Assembly: GCA_023078685.1 (NCBI GenBank)
Contig: JALGAS010000002.1
Coordinates: forward strand, 3,038,001 to 3,102,000
Direction: 5' to 3'
Length of the DNA: 64,000 nt
Origin: Neopestalotiopsis rosae
Taxonomy: Eukaryota; Ascomycota; Sordariomycetes; Amphisphaeriales; Sporocadaceae
A model generated the notes under the pieces. It made no database searches, was not told where the DNA came from, and saw only the letters and a program-made list of their open reading frames with translations. This document shows positions 1 to 11,781 of the stretch, piece after piece. Positions within the stretch are counted from its first letter, which is position 1, and each line of letters opens with the position of its first letter. Position numbers and translations under genes: made by a program.

Positions 1-1415
1 CTACAGTGTACGTTTGCCGAGAGTTTTGAAATAGGGGTCAGCCGGGGTAGAAACACCCTTGACCTCTGCGAGCCACTTTTTTGTGAATCCCTGCCTTGGG
101 CTATAGGTAGATACCAGCCGACTATAGCATTTCAGCCGTGACACAAGATATCTCGCGCCACCTACCTAAAATATCGGGATCCGGACGCTAAAACAGATTA
201 CTGTAGTGGAAGAGGGCCAATTCTGAAGCTGTTTTCTCTTGGGTTCTGAGGGTTACTGATCGCAATAATCTTGGTGGGCGCCTCGCGGCTCGAGCACGCA
301 CTCGAGACCTCTCCATTTTATGGCTCCTCCCGAGGCGACTTGCACCATCAGAGGACAGCGTCGTCCCATTGGGAAGTGGATGCCAACTCCGTCTGAAGAT
401 CTGTGCAACAACATTGGCCCGCCTGGTCAGGGAAACTCTTCAGCATACTCCGTAGACAGTATGGAGAGGGAACAAATAAAGGCCTCAGCTTCTCGTACGA
501 GTTGGATTAGCACACGTTGTGCCCCGCTGAAGACGGGACAATAATGGACTATATAGGTAGATTTGAAGATTGGGCAAAAATCCAAGAGCCGGTGTTTTTT
601 TGCAAGGAAATTGTGTTGGCCGGTAGTGTACAATGCTCCCTCCCCACGAGGGATTCGAGAAAAATGACGAGCTATCCATGGATGCTTTGGGGGCAATGGG
701 ATGCGCCTGTCAGGTCCATAGATTGGTCCTGGGTGGATTATGTGCCGGCCGGCTTTGCGCTATGGGGGCAGCATGTCCGATAGCACTTGACCTGGACCCC
801 CGCATTGGTACTTAGACTATCCTTGATTGATGGCGTTGGGCTGCCGCACCCATTTCGACGGACGGCAATAATTATTATTGCTTGGTTGTGGTGATCCAGA
901 CAGACCGGACGCTTCGTTGGCTTGCTTCGCTGCCTTTTTGCCTTGCTGAACAGAACATTGCGCTGTGCCAGCCAAATTTCCAGAGACTGCAATTGCATCG
1001 CCGAGTGCAGAGTCTCGCTCGAGAGAGACGTGTAGCTATCTCGACTGCCAGCACTTTGTCACCGTCCCTCACCGTCCGTCCCACTGAAAGTGCTACTAGC
1101 GAGACGCGGCGACACTACATACGCTCCTGCGTTCGCGACGACACCTGTACGATACGGATACACTGCTCGATCCTGCCGAGGACAAGGCTCCCACCAAAAC
1201 GAAAGCGACACACTACCTACCTAGACAGCTAATCGCACGCCGGGCATTGGAGCCACAGGTTTCGGCATTTAATTATCTGAGACATTGACGTAGTACCGTG
1301 ACGAGCAAGCAATTGCCCTCTTGTTGCGACCTCCCCCCCGCGTTCCTAGCTCGAAGGCTCATGGCGCCGTCACGATGAGGAGCAGCATCAGGATAGCTAG
1401 ACGACGGAACACAAG
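1..1415. other. intergenic / promoter region upstream of the Ras-GAP gene
   Basis: I see no convincing gene here. Open frames in the stretch are short, overlap on both strands and carry no recognisable motif. The last few hundred bases are presumably promoter and 5'UTR of the Ras-GAP gene that starts at 1416. A gene ending left of the window cannot be excluded. Confidence 0.5.
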
Positions 1416-4400
1416 ATGAATGGCGATGCGGGTCTTGTCGGCTGCTTAGTCGAGAGGCTCACCACCAGAGTATGGCCTTTCTCTCCCTCTCTCTGCCCCC
1501 CATGATCCTATCCTCTCCCAAATCGGCCGTATATTATGCAAGTTCGGGAGTGAATCCACACAGATGCGCTAACACTTCCTCCTTCAGCTCCCGCATCGCA
1601 CTGGCAACCAACTCGAAGACTTCCGGCAAGACGAAATCATCGTCATTACGCGCACCTCATTGCTCAAGATTAGCGCCACATCGATAGCACTGGTGCTCGA
1701 TTCCCTGATAACATTACTGGAGGAACTCATTCGTCCGTACAGATCTTTGGAAGCTCAACCAAACCATATATTCGCCTCTGGAACCTATGTGTACGGACTT
1801 ATTGCCGACTGTTGCAGTGCTGCCTGGCGACATCAACGAGAGAAAGTTGCCAATGGCGCTGGAGGTGTCGAAAATGGGCGGCCCGCGCCGGCCAATGTCA
1901 TGCCCGAGTCCCTAGATGGACAGCTCGTGGGACGACTGACCGAGATAAACAAACTAATGTTGGCCCCAGTGCCGGACAATTTCGTCCTGCCTACAGTCAC
2001 GTTGCTGGACGAGTACACTTTGCGCAACTTCCTCGATCCAGGAAAATTTGAGGAGTTTGGACTGCGCATGGCGACTGCTGTGCCCGGATTAAATCCTGCA
2101 ACACTCAAGGTCCAACGCTGGGTACAAGTTGAACCTTATGCAAAAGTCATTGTCGAGTACTGCGCGGCGAGCAATTGGAATGCTGCCTTTGAGTATCTCA
2201 GGACAACTGTTTTTGGTATTCGTACTGCCGCAAATCTTCACGGCGGCGTACCACAGCCAACAACTCTAGCAGAGGAGGAAAAGTACTCTCTCACCTTGTT
2301 GCGCTTAATGAGCTACCTATGGGTTGATGGCCAGAAACTGGGACTTGTAATCCAAGAGCTATGCTCGAGCTTTCTGCATTTCAAAAAGTCATTCCAGAAC
2401 ACGGTCGCTATCGCATTACCCATGTTGATTCGGAGATGGGTAGATCGTTTCCCAGGAGAATTCGTTCGGTTACACCACCAACACAGAAGACTTGATGGTG
2501 GTGCCGATACGCTTTTTGACATGGCCTCGACTGCCGTGGACAGCAACCAAAGGCGATCCATCTTATCTCCCATGCAAATGAGTCTTCTGTTCCTCACCCC
2601 TGAAGTCTTCGAGGTGGCCAGTGGCTTGCGTGAGTCCAAGACTGGTGGTATTAACAAGAAAATACAATATCTGGACGGACTCAGGAAGGGCTTGAAGAAC
2701 AAAAATGAGTCAGCCGCCTACTCTGTGCTGCAACTATTACGGGTTGTGCGACACTTCGATATCGACAGTGAGACGGCAATCATCAGTTATGCCATGGATA
2801 TTCAAGACGAAGTCCGTGATGCAGTATTTCGTCGTACTGTAGCTAATGATGCGACATTGTTCGATCAGGACATGACCACGGCTGCCTTCAATTTCCTAAC
2901 TCACTTGAATCTTGAAGACACGGTTGAGTCTCTTGCACAAGTTTGTCTACACCCATCCTCGCCTATGACCTTTAAGATTGCCATCATACAAACTTGCGCG
3001 TTCTTCGTCCGCGAGCCTAACTCTGAACGGTACCGCCCGTTATTCCTTGAAACCATTGGCTTCATTCAGACACAATTAAAGGTAATGCATTGCGTGCCTA
3101 GAAGTGGATGGCTCTGTACTAACCTGGAGCAGGCTCTATTTTCCGTACAATCCGACTTAGCAAGTCGCAATCATAACACGAAGCGAAAGGCATCAGAAGC
3201 CAGTATTACAAATGCTACCTTACTACGCAATATACTGAGCTTTCTCGAACCGTCGCCAGAGTCCTTGTGGGAGAATCCGCCATCAGAAAACCCCGAAGAA
3301 TTCTACGAAGACATCTTTTCGGGACTGGTCTCCTGCATGGTTTCGCCAGATGAACAGACCAGGGCTCTCGCTGGTAAAGTGGCAAAGAATTTGTTTTCGC
3401 AAGATGGTGTTCTGGCTCGCCTGCGCCAAGCCAAGCGTTTGGATCAAGACGATCTCCGACACGACTTCTGGCGCATGACGTATGTTATCCCTGGAACATT
3501 TGCGTGACTGATCACTAACCAAAACTATTTGTAGGTCTTCGGTCCTGAACGGTATTATTGATAGCCAGGCACAAAACGGCGACCAAGCCACGCTGCAGTC
3601 AATGCACAGCTACTTGGAATCTACATTCGTATTACTCGAGTCTATAAAGGTAAACCTACAAGATCACCCAGTCCCTAATATGAATAAATGCTGATTTCGA
3701 ACTACAGGAGCTCACTGATCCTCCCCGTGATATTCCCGAGCGTACGGCGACAGCTACAAAGATGGAGACTTTGTTCTTGGTATCCTTGTGCTCTCCGGAT
3801 ATCGAGACCTGCCAACTCGTTACATCATGCATTTCCTTATTCCAGCAGGAATGCGCAATGATCGATGTCTCCGATGCCATAAAGGCAAGCAGTGCTTTGC
3901 TTCGCAACAGTGAAGTATTCGAAGAAATTGGCTCTCGTGCTTTCAGATTCACCGGCGTTGTAGCATTTCAAAAGCGAGTTCGGAGCCTCTTGCGGCGTAT
4001 GCAATTCCCTAGTGCCGGTATACTGAATGCTTGGGAGATAGCCTTCGATAAATGGCTTCACCTGTCCAAAGATGTATCGACTACCCCAGTCGATGCCGTT
4101 GATGACAGAACCCTCTCCGAATGGCGCAACTATACTGGATTCTTGGCTTCCTTGGGAGGCATTTGCACGGCTGACCAGGCGTATGTTCTAGAAGAACCTG
4201 CCATTAGCGGTCTGAAGTGGATTGATCGTCTGTCCTCTGAAAATTTTGAAGAGCCTCTCCTCAATCGTTACTTGCGCCTTAGTGTCCAGCTACTTGCATG
4301 CGCCAACGTGCGAGTCAGAGAGACGATGAGAGACGTGCTGTCGACGGAAATTTCCCCCAATCTTTATCACCCCTTATTCAAGGCTCTAGAGTCCGAACTC

Positions 4401-7400
4401 GAGGTTCTGTTCACAGGCGCGCTGGAGACTGCGGGCAAGAATTCGGATGCCGAGATCATCTTCGCTGAGCAAGCGGCCTCTTTGTTGAAGGCCCTCGTTG
4501 AGCGTCTACATTCGCCATCGGACCTGGGAGCGGCTTCAACAGTGCACCTAGGAGCTTTGGCTCTCAATTTCGCCAAATTTCTGGAAGCTAGCGTTGACAA
4601 CATGAACTGTCTGAGGGTGAAAATCAAGGTTTGCCAACTCTGCGAAGTCCTCACCAAGAAGAAGGAACATTTAAACCTGAGAGACGACGTGCGCATACGC
4701 AACCAACTTTTGGAATTCATTTTCGGCTGGATTGCACGGCCGAGGTCACCTCGTGGGGATGGCGGCTATGGCATGAGTCGATTGGATGAAGTCTACCGTG
4801 TCCAGAAAGATCTCGATAAGGCATGCCTTCGTTCGCTTGCCGAATTGACCTTCAGGCTACCACTGCAACCTGGCGAGGGTCACAATGATGCAGGCACCAG
4901 TGAGCTCAAGTCTCAAATGTTCCATACCTATTTTAATCGCTTCCTCTCGCTGCTCAATTACGAGTCGCAAGAGGGCTTCAGAAGCGATCATCTTGTGCCT
5001 CCGGCAACACGGGACGACAACACATCGGCTGCGGACCTTGCCATCACCATCCTCTCGAACTTGCTGAGCGCCAATATCGATGTAGGACTGAAGCATTCTC
5101 TTAGCATCGGCTACCACGACAACATCGAGATCCGAACTGCATTTCTCAAGGTGCTCTTTAACATCTTGGTCCAAGGCACAGAGTTCAGCAATCTCTCTGA
5201 TGCTGCTGTAAATGAGAAACATGACGAGCTCTTGTCGCTACTCACGCATGACACGCAGCTTGCGGTTGCTATAGCCACAGTTTGCCCAAGCAATGAGGTT
5301 GATGAACTCACCATCTCATTGCTCAATATTTTCGAATCACGCGGTAGGGCTTTCGATCTCATGGAAGGCTTGATCAAGCAGGAAATCGAGGAAACCGAAA
5401 ACGAGTCCGAAATTCTGCGTCGTAACTGTGTCGCAACAAAAGTGCTGTCCATATATGCTAAATGGAAAGGCGCGCAGTATCTTCGAGATACACTTCAGAA
5501 AGTGGTAGAGCGACTTATGCTAACATCTCATGATCTCGATCTTGAACTGGACCCGGCTAGAGGCATCCAGTCGCCAGAAGACATTCAAAAGAATGCTCTT
5601 CAGCTCAAGGTTGTGACAAAGGTCTTCATCGACGACATAGTCACATCTGCCAACATGATCCCAGCATCGTTCAAGAAGATTTGCAGCATTATATCGGAAG
5701 CAGTTCTGGAGAGGTTCCCAGAAGCCAAATACACTGCTGTTGGTGCATTTATATTCCTGCGCTTCTTCTGTCCGGCCATTGTTGCCCCCGAGGTTGAGGG
5801 GCTGGTCAGTACACCTCCCTCCAAGGAGATGCGGCGCGGTCTCCTCTTGATTGCAAAAGTTGTTCAGAACTTGGCCAACAATGTTCTTTTCGGCGCAAAA
5901 GAACCATATATGTTCCCCTTAAATGAATTCCTCACGGAGAACATCTACTATGTCACTACATTCCTCCGTCAAATATCTGTAAGCTAAAGAAGGCCCAGCG
6001 AAAATGATTGATGTCGCTAATTGAACTAGGTAACACCGGATCCCAGCGAGATACGTCCGCCAGATCCGGAAACTTTCGATTTCGGCTCCTGCGTTGCGCT
6101 GCATAGGTTCTTGTATGACCACTGGGATCAAGTCCGGCAAAAACTTATGTCGCAAGAGAGAAGAGAATACGTTCGTTCCCCAGCAGAGATGCCGTCTCGT
6201 CGAACTCCCGTCCTCGAGCCGCTGAGGTCTCTCATCACGAATCTAGGACCGCCACCACTGGCAGTCACATGGAACAGACCTCAAATATCTTCGAACAACC
6301 CGCCATCCTACTCTAGATTTCAACAATTTATGTTACGCAATGCCTTCCGTGGCACGGAATCTTTTATGACTTCTCGTGCCGTTTACGATGGCGGAGAAAG
6401 CAAGGTTTGTTTTTCTGGCCCAATTCGTCATGATGTCTCGAAAAGCTAATTTGCACTAGGACGGATTGTCCATAATCTGTATTATTCTTCGCCACATTGA
6501 CTCAGACTCTATAGACTTTGATACCCTGCTTTACTGTTACTTGAAGGTGAGTTGATTGACAACCGGTGTATGCAATAAGATGCTAACAACAGATTAGATC
6601 GCCAGTCGTTTGTGGCACAGGCCCTTCGGCATTCTCATTGATGCCACCTGCTATAACGGCCAAAATGAACCCCCGGATGATTTCTTCAAGAAGCTCGATC
6701 TGTTGTGCCCTTCAGAGCTTTCTCAGCAGCTGTCAAGAGTCTATGTGTACAACATGAATAGCGCATTCAGAAAATGTCTTCGACGCGTGCTTCGTGTAGC
6801 CACCAAGAACGACACCAGCGTCTTCAATCCCGGCAATGTGGACTATCATCTGATTGGAAGTCTGCAAGATCTCCAAGCTCATTTCCATCTGAGTCAACTT
6901 CACCTGCCAAAAGAGACTATCAGCGTAGTCACCGATACAAGATACGTCTTTCAGCCAATCACGAGACTGTCCAAAACGCGAGGCAAGATCGAGGTGACCA
7001 TAAAAGTCGGCAGTCAATTCGTCCAGGTCACCACAGTCAGGAAACAGGAGGTACACCCAGGCTTCCGCCTTAATGCAACCGTGAATGATATTTTCCGACT
7101 TGGAGAAGTTGAAGAAGCGCCGACCTCGATCCCTACTGAGGACGATTCCGCCTTCGGACTACGTGCAGATAACGGCAAAATTGTCATGTACTTTCAAAGC
7201 ACAAAGAAGGCGGATGTACTCCAAGCAGTTCGCGGCGCCAAGGCAAAATATGGCAAAGATACCAGGACACAAAAGTCCTTTGAACGACTCATCCGGCCAC
7301 AAGATGTTCCAGGTACTCTGTTGAACCTCGCTCTGGCGAATCTTGCTGCCCCTGATTCGATTCTTCGGCTTGCTTCTTACAATCTTCTTGGAGCACTTTG

Positions 7401-9732
7401 CCGAGCTTTCAAGTTCAAGGCCGCCTCCAAGTTCATGTTGATTCGAGGTTAGTACCCCAGTTGATGTATCAAGTTGACGACAATACTAACAAGTACGAAT
7501 AGATATTTCAGTACCTCTTGATCCTACCCAATTCATTGTGAACATAAGCAAGCACCTCGCCGATGAAGAGCCGCAGCTGACAGCTGATTTCTTGAATGAA
7601 TTCTTCGGCGGTTGGGAGAGTATCTCTGATGAGCAGAAGCCACTGAGTCTAGCCTACATGGCACCATGGCTACCAGGTCTTCGTACCGCGCTGCTCAGCG
7701 ATGAAACAGACAGCGAAAAGTCCAAGGACAAGATTGCCATCATTTTCCGCAAGATCATTGATGTCGCCATCACAGATCCAACTTTGAACCTTACCCTTGA
7801 GCTCACAGTATGGCCTGCTATCTACAAGGACGAGACGCTCTTGGACATCTTCCTCGAGGAGATTCTCAAGGCTGCTCTAAGCCTGGGCCTTTACGACGAA
7901 CATACACAATCCCTGACCACCATCATTACAGCCATGGGCACGATCACGCTGCGGGGTAAGATCATCTCTCGTCTGAGAAAGTCGCTTAATCGTTCTTCCC
8001 AACGACCTACCAAGTCCCTGCCCGACAATGCTGTTTGGCCAGAGATATGTGTTTTGCTGCAATTCTGCCTGTCGCTTTCGTTCGACTGCGGCGTACAATC
8101 GCAGTTGTTCTTGCCAGAGATCTTCCATGTTGTCACCATGCTGGCAAATACGGGACCCACGGATATTCGAATGCTTGTGCACAGGCTCCTCATTAACACA
8201 ATTCATGCGGCTTGCACTTCGTTCAAGCTTGATGATACAAAGCTTGCCAGGCTGCGCAGCAGTCTCGAAACACTGTCGGAGCCTAGAAATGACATCTTCT
8301 CGCCGCCACCTGCGTTTGTCCGGGATGGTGCGTCAGTCTCAACTACTCAGGAAACTGGCCAGACTCTTGCCTCGACTGAGCATCTCGCTTCGCTTCTATT
8401 CGAGGTTTGTTCCGTAGCAGCGCCTTCAGTGGATATGGCGAATGCATGGCGATCAAGATGGATGAGTCTGGTGGCCAGCACCGCCTTCCAAAACAACCCA
8501 GCCATACAGCCCCGAGCTTTTACCGTCATGGGCTGTCTCGCTCGAGAGGAAGTGGATGATGACCTGCTTTATCAAGTGCTTGTGGCTTTACGCAACGCAG
8601 TCGGCCGCTTTGGTGAAGACAATCATAATGAGATGATGGTTGCCATAGTCACCTCTCTTTCAAAGATGATGGGCAAGCTTGTAACAGCATCTCGATATGG
8701 TCTGCAGCTCTTCTGGCTCGCCATCTCACTACTCCGCCTTGTACCTTCCAGTCTCTTCAATTGCGCTGCCAACTTCCTCGAGGCAGTCCTGACCAATATT
8801 GGCACTGCTGGGGATTTGCGAAATGACAAGATGGCCCAAGTTCTACTCCAGGGTAGAGTCCAGCTCGAAGATGCTGCGCTGCCCTTGGATGATGTGTACG
8901 GCGTGCACTTTACGCCTGAATACTTTCATCACGCAGTCTGTGCCTGTCTCACGCGAGGCCTTACTGACACGATGACCAAAGCAACTGCTCTGCGGGTTCT
9001 TTCAGCATTTATGGAAATGACGACGACAAGTTCGTCGTTCGACGCTGAGAAACTGCCGCGGGAGATCATCACCTCGCCCTATCTGACCCTGATTCAAGCA
9101 AGGGCGGTGGAGCCAGATGAGCTCAAAGATGCCTTGTACTTGTCAGGGCTTCCCCCGTCTAGCATGGCAAGTCTTGGACGGGCCCGAAGCTTGCGTGACT
9201 TGGCTCCTCTCAAGGACAAGGATCTGCTCCTGAATACTGCCATTGAGCTCGTCGATTTCCAATATCTGGAGGATGGCGTGCAAAGCCGCACACTTCTCTG
9301 GCTAAATGAACTGGCTACCGGCCGTCCAACGGTGGCTGTGCACTTGTAAGTAGACCTACCAGTGTCCAATGCTCCCGGTGATCTGACTAACCGGCATCGT
9401 AGATGTTCGCCCATTGCACAAGTTCTTGATGATATACTACTGCACTGTCAGAACTCGGCAACCCTCTCTTCTGCGCACGACCTATTCCAAACCATGACAT
9501 CGAACCCCAAGTTTGCAAGTGCTCTGGAGTCCGCCGGCGTGCTCAATGAAATACTTGAAGACATGGGTTTCGGGGGTCTATGGAGGTCCTGCTCATTCAG
9601 CCAAACGCAGGAGCCTGATAAGCAGTGCTTTGCTCTCACCGAAAAGCTCATTGAGGTATGATGCCGTGATGATGTCTTGTGTGCAACGAATATCTGCTAA
9701 CGTGTTTATCATCACAGCTTATCATCATCTAA
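1416..9732 (+). CDS. IRA: neurofibromin/IRA-type Ras GTPase-activating protein
   Basis: Negative regulator of Ras that stimulates GTP hydrolysis, acting in cAMP/growth signalling at membranes. My model has 11 exons: 1416-1469, 1588-3081, 3133-3479, 3535-3649, 3708-5978, 6030-6404, 6460-6546, 6598-7447, 7503-9345, 9403-9655 and 9718-9732. They sum to 7704 nt, giving 2567 aa, in the usual NF1/IRA size range. The Ras-GAP domain lies at about residues 1130-1420. It contains ILRRNCVATK, whose first Arg (about R1241) aligns with the NF1 arginine finger, and the block FLRFFCPAIVAP near residue 1353. From about residue 1575, LYCYLKIASRLWHRPFGILI and the following 250 residues match the NF1 Sec14-like/PH-like module. 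The flanks are helical-repeat-like. The intron at 3082-3132 is 51 nt with no stop, so its retention would keep frame. The start is the first ATG giving the conserved N-terminus (MNGDAGLVGCLVERL). Acceptors 7502 and 7511 are both in frame, so that junction is ambiguous by three residues. Confidence 0.93.
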
Positions 9733-10344
9733 GTCACTCGGCCAAGTCGGACCTTGTGGCATATCATGAAGCATTTACATGGATATATGGTTGATCATGT
9801 AGCGCGCGGCATCTTGTAATTATGTCTGAGTTCCAGGATCATATACCACTGCATTGACCACATTGAAACACTGAAAACCCTCGAAACTATGAATTTGTGC
9901 ATATGAGAAGTCGCAAATATGGCCAGCATCCCCAAGTTCAAGATTGCGTACCGTCGAAGTGAGACGGAAGGATTCGGAAACAGCTCCTGCTTCTTGAAGC
10001 GAATGCTTCAGTCTCCTTTACACTTTAGGCAATTCTTACATCCGCCGCTGTTTAGCTCCGCCCCGGCACCGTTCGCAAAGACCACGGCCCGGCCACTATC
10101 TCCGATACCATACTGTACTGTAGCCGAACAAATGTATCTTAATCCCGCGCCTGGCGTCAGCAGAAACGGTAAATCATATCATATAGAGCTTTCAAAAGAA
10201 CTTGTGTGATCTGGCGGTGGTATATATAAAGCATCGACATCCCTTGACCTGTCACTGATAAAGTCACGTTTTCTACGTGACTCCTTTTGAAACAACACTC
10301 TTGGTAAACGCCCTGAAAAGGTTCAATGAAACTAGACAACAATC
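9733..10344. other. intergenic: Ras-GAP 3' region and oxidoreductase promoter
   Basis: No gene is visible. The right part holds a TATA-like element at 10221-10230 and a small inverted repeat (gtcacgttttctacgtgac, about 10263-10281), both upstream of the oxidoreductase start at 10345. Confidence 0.5.
10221..10230 (+). promoter_or_regulatory. TATA-like box of the NmrA-like gene
   Basis: The run TATATATAAA lies 115 bp upstream of the ATG at 10345. That spacing suits a TATA element with a 5'UTR of about 80 nt. Inferred from sequence only. Confidence 0.5.
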
Positions 10345-10409
10345 ATGTCTGGCAATTATGTCAAGAAGATTGCCATTGTCGGAGTAAGCCATTATCTTTC
10401 TGATCTACA

Positions 10410-10448
<39 letters not shown>

Positions 10449-11663
10449 CTCTCCCTACGCAGACCAAGTACAGACAAGTATTTTTCCTTTTTAACTGAAT
10501 GGCAAAAAGTCTGTCAACTAACATCAAGTCTCCTTGCGTCCCATGACAGGCAACCGGCACAGTCGGAAAGCACATAGTAACCGAGCTCTTGAGAAAGAAG
10601 AAGCAAACAACACACCAAGAGCTGCAAATCATGGCCATTACGCGGACGAACAGCACAGCCTCGATACCCGGCGGCGTGCGAGCTGCACCCGTCGACTATG
10701 ACGACCACGCCTCCCTGGTGGCAGCACTCGCGGGCCACGACGTCCTGGTCATCACGTTGGCGGTTGCGGCGCCCGGGGATACGCAGGAGAAGCTCGTCAC
10801 GGCTGCCGTTGAAGCTGGGGTGGAGTTCATCTTGCCCAATTTCTGGGGAGTTGATACTGCCGAGTAGGCTATTGACCACGCAGTTTTCACCTTATATTCT
10901 CTCCTTGTTCATTCTTCGGGTATAAAAACGATTATGTACTAACACGTCCCCTTTCCAACTATCCAGTGAGAAACTCGGCAGCGATATCCTGCTAGGCCTA
11001 AAGGAGCGTTCCATCTGTCAAAAAATCGAAGATCTCGGACAGAAGAGCGCCTGGATCGGCATGGTCACGAGCTTCTGGTACGAAATGAGCCTCGCGTCGC
11101 CCTGGGCCTTTGGCATGGACTACCCGGGGCGCAAGTGGACGTTTTACGACGAGGGCGAGACCAAGATTAATGTTATTGTATGGTGGAGACTTTCTGACCA
11201 CTTACCTAAAAGGATTAACTATCCTAATGAAGTGTGGTGACAGACTCTTCCTCAAAGCGGCAGAGCCGTGGCCAACCTCTTGACCCTCCCACTCGAGTCT
11301 GCTACGGGCCCCAGCCTGTCCGGGTTCAAGAATCGTCTCGTCTACACGGCATCCTTTTGCCTCAGTCAGAGAGACATGTTTGAATCCGTCCTCAGGGTCA
11401 CGGGCGCGAAGCCAGAGGACTGGGAGATCCGCTACGAGACCACGACCCAGAGGTTTGCCGACGGCCAGAAGCAGCTTGCCGTGGGCGATCGGGCCGGGTT
11501 TGGTAAGCTGCTCTACTCTCGAGTCTTTTTTCAGGATGGCTCAGGGAATTATGAGGAGCAGCATGGACTTCACAATGATATCTTGGGACTGGACAAGGAG
11601 TCCCTCGATGAATTCACCAAGATTGCGATTGCCAGAGTCGAGTCAGGCAGCACGTATCCGTAG
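10345..11663 (+). CDS. NmrA-like / isoflavone-reductase-like NAD(P)-binding oxidoreductase
   Basis: Four exons: 10345-10383, 10550-10863, 10967-11177 and 11244-11663, total 984 nt, 327 aa. The N-terminus KKIAIVGATGTVGKHI is a Rossmann dinucleotide-binding loop (GATGTVG) split by intron 1. Next come an ITRTNST turn, typical of the adenosine-phosphate contact, and a hydrophobic strand followed by the conserved FILPNFWGVD stretch. This is the atypical short-chain dehydrogenase group that includes NmrA, isoflavone reductase-like and CipA-like proteins. Members are either reductases or redox-sensing regulators, and the substrate cannot be told here. It is probably cytosolic, since there is no signal peptide or membrane segment. 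Intron 1 carries a (TC)16 microsatellite. The gene runs convergently into the large membrane-protein gene, with only 118 bp between the stop codons. Confidence 0.85.
10414..10445 (+). repeat. (TC)16 microsatellite inside intron 1
   Basis: An uninterrupted dinucleotide run of about 32 bp in intron 1 of the NmrA-like gene. It is followed directly by CAG, so the tract end resembles a pyrimidine tract plus acceptor (AG at 10446-10447). The acceptor that restores the GATGTVG motif is the later one at 10549. Confidence 0.9.
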
Positions 11664-11781
11664 CACTATAACTGAGCCACATCAACAAGGAGAGTGTTTC
11701 TGTCTTGTAGCTTCATAATAATATCCTTGATTAGATTAATATTATCTATCATTGATTCAGTTCCCTTCGTATGCTTTCTAA

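Noticed and set aside
882..1232. 116-codon plus-strand open frame upstream of the Ras-GAP gene
   Set aside because: Low-complexity Arg/Thr/Ser composition, no motif, and overlapping frames on the other strand of similar length.
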